Positions 51,493 through 56,662 of a stretch of 56,662 nt of DNA are shown here, piece by piece (within the stretch, counting starts at the first letter, position 1; the number at the start of each line of letters is the position of its first letter). Location of the stretch: positions 1 through 56,662 of the forward strand of contig CALJUL010000083.1 in assembly GCA_937975725.1 (NCBI GenBank), read 5' to 3'. The translations under genes and the position numbers were made by a program. The notes under the pieces were generated by a model that was not told the origin of the DNA, searched no databases, and saw nothing but the letters and a program-made list of their open reading frames with translations. This DNA comes from an uncultured Pseudoxanthomonas sp. Its GTDB lineage: Bacteria > Pseudomonadota > Gammaproteobacteria > Xanthomonadales > Xanthomonadaceae.

Positions 51493-51694
51493 GTAGGAGC
51501 GGCTTCAGCCACGACCGGAATCGAAAAGAAGCTTTTGACACGGATCAAAGCGAATAAACGCGGATCAAGGCAAGAGCGATCCGGAAGACCAAGACAGAGC
51601 CCTGAGCAAAGTTTTCGCCTTATCCGCGTTTATTCGCTTTGATCCGTGTCCAACGCTTTTCCAGGTTTCCAGTCGCGGCTGAAGCCGTTCCTAC
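51493..51694. repeat. REP-bounded unit with perfect 28-bp inner inverted repeat
   Basis: REPs of the GCGGC variant at 51493-51515 and 51672-51694, one change in each. Inside, 51538-51565 is the exact reverse complement of 51622-51649 and contains CGGAT at both ends of the arm. The unit could form a cruciform or a long RNA hairpin. Confidence 0.88.
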
Positions 51695-51718
51695 AGGGGA
51701 TGGCGTATCAGGCGCGCG

Positions 51719-52021
51719 CTATCCCGCTTTCGGCAGACCGTGGCCGCCTGCCGGTTCGGTTTCGTGGTGGCTGTCGAAGCCGGCGATCAGCGGGCGGGCG
51801 CGGGCGATGGCCTGCTGCACGGCGGGCAGCGACAGCGAAGCCTTGTGGCTGGCCGCGTCGGTCCAGACTTCGGTGATCCAGAGCGCGTCGGCGTCGGCGG
51901 GGTCCCTGGCGACGACGTAGCTCAGGCAGCCCGGCATGTGTTCGATGCCGTCCAGCAGGATGGCCAGCAGCGCGTCGCGCTGGCCGGGGGTGGCGCGCAT
52001 TCGTCCGATCAGTCCGTACAT
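51719..52021 (-). CDS. Antibiotic biosynthesis monooxygenase-fold protein (YgiN-like)
   Basis: 100-aa dimeric ferredoxin-like ABM domain: MYGLIGRMRATPGQRDALLA at the start, GCLSYVVARDPADADALWIT in the middle, and EVWTDAASHKASLS after it. Members include quinol monooxygenases and small haem- or quinone-handling proteins. The start at 52021 has a clear GAGGAG ribosome site. It seems to be a single-gene unit, with a REP unit after its stop. Confidence 0.85.
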   Translation of the reverse strand: MYGLIGRMRATPGQRDALLAILLDGIEHMPGCLSYVVARDPADADALWITEVWTDAASHKASLSLPAVQQAIARARPLIAGFDSHHETEPAGGHGLPKAG

Positions 52022-52212
52022 GGCGTGGCTCCTCAGGAGGGGAAAGAAAAGGAAGAAGCCGCCACCGGCAGGCGGGCGGCCATGGCGGCAGCGCCGACCT
52101 TGGGTGGAACGACGGCATTGCGCCGGGACCGCTCGCGGCGGCAGGGCCGTGTTGTAGCACGCCTCGCGGACACGGGCCGGGCGTCGCCGGCCGCGATCCG
52201 CGCCGGCGGCGC

Positions 52213-52701
52213 TCAGCCCTTCGGCAAGGGCAGGCCGCCGAAAGTCTTGACCGCGCGCAGCACGAAACTGGAATTCACGTCGGCCACGCCGGTGGCGTTG
52301 AGCAGGCGGTCCAGCAGGAAGCGCGAGAAGTGCTCCAGGTCCTGCACCACCACGTGCAGCAGGTAGTCCATGTCGCCGGTGAGCGCGTAGCAGGCCACCA
52401 CTTCGTCCCAGTCCTGCACGCTGTCGCCGAAGCGGTCGATGCTGGCCTGGCCGTGCTTCTCCAGTTGCACGCGAACGAACGCCTGCAGGCCCAGGCCCAC
52501 CGCCTTGGGTTCGACGCGGGCGGCGTAGCCGGCGATTACGCCGGCGGCCTCCAGGCGCTGGATGCGGCGCAGGCAGGCCGAGGGCGACAGGTTCACCTGC
52601 GCGGCGATGTCGGCGTTGGTGGCCCGCCCTTCGCGTTGCAGCAGGGCCAGCAGGCGCAGGTCGGTGCGGTCGAGGGTGAGCGTTCCGGCCGTTTCGTGCA
52701 T
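52213..52701 (-). CDS. Lrp/AsnC family transcriptional regulator
   Basis: 162-aa regulator. The N-terminal helix-turn-helix (residues about 11-60) has LDRTDLRLLALLQREGRATNADIA and LSPSACLRRIQRLE. The C-terminal RAM (ACT-like) effector domain has GDMDYLLHVVVQDLEHFSRF. It is divergent from phenylalanine hydroxylase, a common arrangement for regulators of aromatic amino acid breakdown, so it probably controls phhA and itself in response to an amino acid. Candidate operator repeats lie between them. Confidence 0.93.
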   Translation of the reverse strand: MHETAGTLTLDRTDLRLLALLQREGRATNADIAAQVNLSPSACLRRIQRLEAAGVIAGYAARVEPKAVGLGLQAFVRVQLEKHGQASIDRFGDSVQDWDEVVACYALTGDMDYLLHVVVQDLEHFSRFLLDRLLNATGVADVNSSFVLRAVKTFGGLPLPKG

Positions 52702-52717
52702 GGTTTCCTCAATTCAC

Positions 52718-52730
52718 GCAACATAGTTGC
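52718..52730. promoter_or_regulatory. Candidate Lrp-family operator, inverted repeat 1
   Basis: Perfect GCAAC-ATA-GTTGC, 17 bases before the lrp-type start codon on one side and about 93 bases before phhA on the other. Confidence 0.5.
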
Positions 52731-52747
52731 TCACATTGGGGAGTGAC

Positions 52748-52772
52748 GCGCAACTTTGCAAGCCTGTTGCGC
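52748..52772. promoter_or_regulatory. Candidate Lrp-family operator, inverted repeat 2
   Basis: GCGCAAC-11 bases-GTTGCGC, using the same half-site as the first repeat. The two repeat centres are 36 bases apart. Lrp-family octamers often bind several spaced sites in divergent spacers. Confidence 0.5.
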
Positions 52773-52822
52773 GGCCCAGCGGCTAGGATCGTGTGATCGC
52801 CTGCAACCGGAGGGAAGCCGCC

Positions 52823-53707
52823 ATGAACGAGCCGCGCCGCGTCGAGCACCAGCAGACCGACAAGGGCTACGTGCCGGTCTACACCACCGCCATCGTGGAC
52901 CAGCCCGCCGACTACCCGGCGCAGGACCATGCCACCTGGGGCGCGCTGTACGCGCGCCAGCGCGCGCTGCTGGTCGGCCGCGCCTGCGAGGAATTCCTGC
53001 AGGCGCAGGACGCCATGGGCATGAGCCCGGACCGCATCCCCCGCTTCGACCGGCTCAACGCGGTGCTGTCCGCCGCCACCGGCTGGACCCTGATCGGCGT
53101 GGAAGGGCTGCTGCCGGAGCTGGAATTCTTCGACCACCTGGCCCACCGGCGCTTCCCGGTGACCTGGTGGATCCGCCGCCCGGACCAGATCGACTACATC
53201 GCCGAGCCGGACCTGTTCCACGACCTGTTCGGCCACGTGCCGCTGCTGATGAACCCGGTGTTCGCCGACTACATGGAAGCCTACGGCCGGGGCGGGGTGA
53301 AGGCGCACGCCATCGGCCCCGACGCGTTGCAGCACCTGACGCGGCTGTACTGGTACACGGTGGAGTTCGGCCTGATCGCCACCCCGGACGGCCTGCGCAT
53401 CTACGGCGCAGGCATCGTGTCCTCGAAGGGCGAATCGCTGTACTCGCTGGAATCGGCCGCGCCCAACCGGATCGGCTTCGACCTGGAGCGGATCATGCGC
53501 ACGCGCTACCGCATCGACACCTTCCAGAAGACCTACTTCGTCATCGACAGCTTCCAGCAGTTGATGAACGCCACCGCCCCGGACTTCACTCCTCTCTACG
53601 CGCGCCTGGCCGACCAGGACACGATCCCCGCCGGCGAAGTGCGCGACGGCGATCGCGTGCTCCACCGCGGCACCGGCGAAGGCTGGGCCGACGGCGGGGA
53701 TGTCTGA
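52823..53707 (+). CDS. phhA: Phenylalanine 4-monooxygenase
   Basis: Iron- and tetrahydropterin-dependent hydroxylase turning phenylalanine into tyrosine, the first step of phenylalanine breakdown. The 294-aa catalytic-domain-only form is typical of bacteria. The iron ligands His133, His138 (DLFHDLFGH) and Glu181 (WYTVEFGL) are all present. The start at 52823 has a strong GGAGGGA ribosome site. No pterin-carbinolamine dehydratase (PhhB) gene follows in the window. It is divergent from the Lrp-type regulator and is followed by a REP unit. Confidence 0.96.
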   Translation: MNEPRRVEHQQTDKGYVPVYTTAIVDQPADYPAQDHATWGALYARQRALLVGRACEEFLQAQDAMGMSPDRIPRFDRLNAVLSAATGWTLIGVEGLLPELEFFDHLAHRRFPVTWWIRRPDQIDYIAEPDLFHDLFGHVPLLMNPVFADYMEAYGRGGVKAHAIGPDALQHLTRLYWYTVEFGLIATPDGLRIYGAGIVSSKGESLYSLESAAPNRIGFDLERIMRTRYRIDTFQKTYFVIDSFQQLMNATAPDFTPLYARLADQDTIPAGEVRDGDRVLHRGTGEGWADGGDV

Positions 53708-53722
53708 CCGATCCCTTCCCCT

Positions 53723-53937
53723 GTAGGAGCGACGTCAGTCGCGACCGCACGAACAAAACGTCCTTGAGCCACGGATCGATACGGATCGCCACGGATAAAG
53801 CGGATCAAAGACAAATGTTTCCGACACGGATGGAAGCGAAAGACGCGGATCGAGACGAGCTTGATCCGCGTCCATCCGCGTTGATCCGTGTCTTCCTGCT
53901 TCTTTGAATTTCCGGTCGCGACTGACGTCGCTCCTAC
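53723..53937. repeat. REP-bounded unit with 10-base phased CGGAT core
   Basis: Identical inverted REPs (GTAG; GCGAC-GTCA-GTCGC) at 53723-53745 and 53915-53937. CGGAT begins at 53772, 53782, 53792, 53801, 53827 and 53846. ATCCG begins at 53864, 53874 and 53884. Confidence 0.9.
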
Positions 53938-53990
53938 AAGGTTGTGTGCGTGCTCTAGAATCGGGGCGTCTTCCGCCTTCCGCCTTCCCG

Positions 53991-54446
53991 ATGACGCGAC
54001 GCTTCCCCGCATTGCCGGCGCTCCTGGCGCTGTCGTTCCTGTCCGCGCCGGCGCTGGCCCGCAACTGCGCGGTGACCATCGAGGCGACGGACATGATGGC
54101 CTTCGACCTGAAGACCATCCGCGTGCCGGGCGACTGCGCGCAACTGCGGGTGACGCTGAAGCATGTGGGCCGGATGCCGGCGGCGGCGATGGGGCACAAC
54201 TGGGTGTTGGCGGAGACGCGCCATCACCGCGAGCTGGGGCTGGCCGGCGGTCGCATGAAGATCGGCGACGCCTACCTGCCGCGCGGCGACGCACGGGTGA
54301 TCGCGCACACGCCGGTGATCGGCGGCGGGCAATCGGCGGAGGTGGTGTTCCCCACGTCGCGCCTGCGCAAGGGCGGCGACTACACCTTCTTCTGCTCGTT
54401 CCCGGGGCACTGGAACATGATGAAGGGCAGGCTGGTCTTCGAATGA
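53991..54446 (+). CDS. azu: Azurin
   Basis: 151-aa type I blue copper electron carrier of the periplasm. The signal peptide is LPALLALSFLSAPALA. The copper ligands are the His in MGHNWVL and the Cys, His and Met of FFCSFPGHWNMMKG near the C-terminus, a complete His-Cys-His-Met set. The disulfide pair NCAVTIEATDMMAFDLKTI...GDC at the start of the mature protein is also conserved. The start at 53991 gives the signal peptide. It follows a REP unit and precedes acnD by 143 bases. Confidence 0.94.
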   Translation: MTRRFPALPALLALSFLSAPALARNCAVTIEATDMMAFDLKTIRVPGDCAQLRVTLKHVGRMPAAAMGHNWVLAETRHHRELGLAGGRMKIGDAYLPRGDARVIAHTPVIGGGQSAEVVFPTSRLRKGGDYTFFCSFPGHWNMMKGRLVFE

Positions 54447-54459
54447 CGCCGGCGGCCAT

Positions 54460-54478
54460 GTTGACGATCATCGTCAAC
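54460..54478. promoter_or_regulatory. Palindrome upstream of acnD
   Basis: GTTGACGAT-C-ATCGTCAAC, perfect 9-base arms about one central base, 13 bases past the azurin stop and 112 bases before acnD. No T-run follows, so a regulator site (for example of a GntR-type propionate regulator) seems likelier than a terminator. Confidence 0.5.
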
Positions 54479-54589
54479 GTGTCGCGCGCGGATTAGACCA
54501 TCGTTTGCCAACGGCGGCGGATGCCGGGCGCATAATGACGCCTGTCGCGCGCCTGCCGGCGCGCCTCGACACACAGCAGACGGCACGCC

Positions 54590-56662
54590 ATGAACACCGA
54601 ATTCCGCAAACCGCTCCCGGGCACCGCGCTCGACTGGTACGACGCGCGCGCCGCCGTCGAAACGATCGAACCCGGCGCCTGGGCCACGTTGCCGTACACC
54701 GCGCGCGTGCATGCGGAGAACATCGTCCGCCGTGCCGACTCCGCGCGCCGCGACGACTACCTGCGCCAGTTGATCGAACGCCGCCGCGATCTGGATTTCC
54801 CGTGGTTCCCCGCGCGCGTGGTCTGCCACGACATCCTCGGCCAGACCGCGCTGGTGGACCTGGCCGGGCTGCGCGACGCCATCGCCGACATGGGCGGCGA
54901 TCCGGCGCAGGTCAACCCGGTGGTGCCGGTGCAATTGATCGTGGACCACTCGCTGGCGGTGGAATGCGGCGGCTACGACCCGGATGCGTTCGCCAAGAAC
55001 CGCGCCATCGAGGACCGGCGCAACGAGGACCGCTTCCACTTCATCGACTGGACCAAGCGCGCGTTCGAGAACGTGGACGTGATCCCGCCGGGCAACGGCA
55101 TCATGCACCAGATCAACCTGGAGAAGATGTCGCCGGTGATCCAGGTGCAGGACGGCGTGGCCTTTCCCGACACCTGCGTGGGCACCGACAGCCACACGCC
55201 GCACGTGGATGCGCTGGGCGTGATCGCGGTAGGCGTGGGCGGACTGGAAGCGGAGAACGTCATGCTCGGCCGCGCATCGTGGATGCGCACACCGGACATC
55301 GTCGGCGTGGAACTGGCCGGCAAGCCTGCGCCGGGCATCACCGCCACCGACGTGGTGCTGGCGCTGACCGAATTCCTGCGCAAGGAGAAGGTGGTCGGCG
55401 CCTACCTGGAATTCCGCGGCGAGGGCGCGGCGGCGCTGACCATCGGCGACCGTGCCACCATCTCCAACATGGCGCCGGAATACGGCGCTACCGCGGCGAT
55501 GTTCTTCATCGACGGCAACACCCTGGACTACCTGCGCCTGACCGGCCGCAGCGATGAACAGGTCGCGCTGGTGGAGACCTATGCGAAGACCGCCGGCCTG
55601 TGGGCCGACGACCTGAAGACCGCGCAGTACGAGCGCACGCTGCACTTCGACCTGTCCACCGTAGTGCGCAACATGGCCGGCCCGTCCAATCCGCACCGGC
55701 GCCTGCCGACCAGCGCGCTGGCCGAGCGCGGCATCGCCGACGAAGCCAAGCTGGAAGCCGGCAAGGCCGAGGAAGCGCAGGGCCTGATGCCGGACGGCGC
55801 GGTGATCATCGCCGCGATTACCTCGTGCACGAATACCTCCAACCCGCGCAACGTCATCGCCGCCGCGCTGCTGGCGCGCAACGCGAACGCGAAGGGGCTG
55901 GTGCGCAAGCCGTGGGTGAAGACCTCGCTGGCGCCCGGTTCCAAGGCGGTGCAGTTGTACCTGGAGGAATCCGGGCTGCTGCCGGACCTGGAGAAGCTGG
56001 GCTTCGGCATCGTCGGCTTCGCCTGCACCACCTGCAACGGCATGAGCGGCGCGCTGGACCCGGCGATCCAGCAGGAGATCATCGACCGCGACCTGTACGC
56101 CACCGCCGTGCTGTCGGGCAACCGCAACTTCGACGGCCGCATCCATCCCTACGCCAAGCAGGCGTTCCTGGCCTCGCCGCCGCTGGTGATCGCCTACGCC
56201 ATCGCCGGCACGGTGCGCTTCGACATCGAGAAGGACGCGCTGGGCTTCGGCGCCGACGGCACGCCGGTCACGCTGAAGGACATCTGGCCCGGCGACGAGG
56301 AGATCGACGCCCTGGTCAAGGCGAGCGTGAAGCCGGAGCAGTTCCGCAAGGTCTACGAGCCGATGTTCAACCTCCGCGTCGAGCACGGCGGCAAGGTCGA
56401 GCCGCTGTACGCCTGGCGCCCGCAGAGCACCTACATCCGCCGTCCGCCGTACTGGGAAGGCGCGCTGGCCGGCGAGCGCACGCTGCGCGGCATGCGCCCG
56501 CTGGCGGTGCTGGGCGACAACATCACCACCGACCACCTGTCGCCGTCCAACGCCATCCTGCCGTCCAGCGCCGCCGGCGAATACCTCGCGAAGATGGGCC
56601 TGCCGGAAGAGGACTTCAATTCCTACGCCACCCACCGCGGCGACCACCTGACCGCGCAGCGC
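54590..56662 (+). CDS. acnD: Fe/S-dependent 2-methylisocitrate dehydratase AcnD (3' end outside window)
   Basis: Aconitase-family dehydratase of the methylcitrate cycle, acting with PrpF to turn 2-methylcitrate into 2-methyl-cis-aconitate during propionate breakdown. It opens MNTEFRKPLPGTALDWYDAR, the AcnD hallmark. 691 codons are visible and open to the window edge. The 4Fe-4S cysteines are in AITSCTNTSNP and FACTTCNGM. HTPHVDALGVIAVGVGGLEAE and LGDNITTDHLSP are standard aconitase motifs. General aconitase AcnA is less likely given the N-terminus and sequence. The expected partners prpB, prpC and prpF are not upstream; prpF may follow. Confidence 0.93.
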   Translation, partial: MNTEFRKPLPGTALDWYDARAAVETIEPGAWATLPYTARVHAENIVRRADSARRDDYLRQLIERRRDLDFPWFPARVVCHDILGQTALVDLAGLRDAIADMGGDPAQVNPVVPVQLIVDHSLAVECGGYDPDAFAKNRAIEDRRNEDRFHFIDWTKRAFENVDVIPPGNGIMHQINLEKMSPVIQVQDGVAFPDTCVGTDSHTPHVDALGVIAVGVGGLEAENVMLGRASWMRTPDIVGVELAGKPAPGITATDVVLALTEFLRKEKVVGAYLEFRGEGAAALTIGDRATISNMAPEYGATAAMFFIDGNTLDYLRLTGRSDEQVALVETYAKTAGLWADDLKTAQYERTLHFDLSTVVRNMAGPSNPHRRLPTSALAERGIADEAKLEAGKAEEAQGLMPDGAVIIAAITSCTNTSNPRNVIAAALLARNANAKGLVRKPWVKTSLAPGSKAVQLYLEESGLLPDLEKLGFGIVGFACTTCNGMSGALDPAIQQEIIDRDLYATAVLSGNRNFDGRIHPYAKQAFLASPPLVIAYAIAGTVRFDIEKDALGFGADGTPVTLKDIWPGDEEIDALVKASVKPEQFRKVYEPMFNLRVEHGGKVEPLYAWRPQSTYIRRPPYWEGALAGERTLRGMRPLAVLGDNITTDHLSPSNAILPSSAAGEYLAKMGLPEEDFNSYATHRGDHLTAQR

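Noticed and set aside
54460..54478. Palindrome as azurin terminator
   Set aside because: No T-run follows the arms, and the sequence is operator-like.
54590..56662. Calling the last gene aconitase acnA
   Set aside because: The N-terminus and overall sequence match the AcnD 2-methylisocitrate dehydratase type rather than the general aconitase.

Overview
This window is chromosomal DNA of a high-GC gammaproteobacterium of the Xanthomonadaceae/Lysobacteraceae (Lysobacter, Luteimonas, Pseudoxanthomonas or a relative). The signs are a FabV enoyl reductase very close in sequence to the Xanthomonas enzyme, a B12-regulated metE, an AcnD-type methylcitrate dehydratase, and many GTAG-type REP palindromes of the kind known from Stenotrophomonas and Xanthomonas. 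No prophage, integrase, transposase, tRNA, rRNA or CRISPR array was seen. The protein content is mostly core metabolism.

Layout. 1-3.2 kb: class I ribonucleotide reductase (nrdA cut by the window edge, nrdB). 3.5-5.3 kb: acyl-CoA thioesterase, nicotinamidase and a small membrane protein. 5.4-9.8 kb: metE behind a cobalamin riboswitch, divergent from a serine hydrolase. 10.2-14.2 kb: purU and two tandem exported M20D peptidases/amidohydrolases. 14.2-19.6 kb: REP-rich spacers, ychJ, folE, a lipoprotein peptidyl-dipeptidase and a YdeI-like protein. 19.7-29.1 kb: recC-recB-recD with ATGA overlaps. 29.3-33.6 kb: mlaFEDCBA phospholipid-transport operon ending in a strong terminator. 33.8-38.7 kb: rmuC, a gene remnant, an amino-acid permease and fabV. 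39.1-45.7 kb: DUF1080/DUF5694 pair, rlmI, a TerC-family protein behind a manganese (yybP-ykoY) riboswitch, rhomboid and GH18 hydrolase. 45.7-54.4 kb: TonB-dependent receptor, GYF_2-AIM24 fusion, patatin-like lipoprotein, HD protein, antibiotic-biosynthesis-monooxygenase-fold protein, Lrp regulator, phenylalanine hydroxylase and azurin. 54.6 kb to the end: acnD, cut by the edge.

The most unusual signal lies in the spacers. There are 13 units whose two ends are inverted GTAG-REP hairpins. The two ends of each unit always carry the same stem/loop variant, and the variants keep base pairing. Several units hold a core of CGGAT pentamers spaced 9-11 bp apart, followed by the same pentamers inverted. 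Two other units share a different core. One unit supplies the stop codon of the gene before it, and no unit lies in a divergent promoter region. A second palindromic family (CCCTCCCCCGC type) lies between nrdA and nrdB, between mlaF and mlaE, and, translated in frame, inside recD and at the end of recB. These repeat units are the best candidates here for something not yet described. The rest reads as well-known systems with some local oddities.
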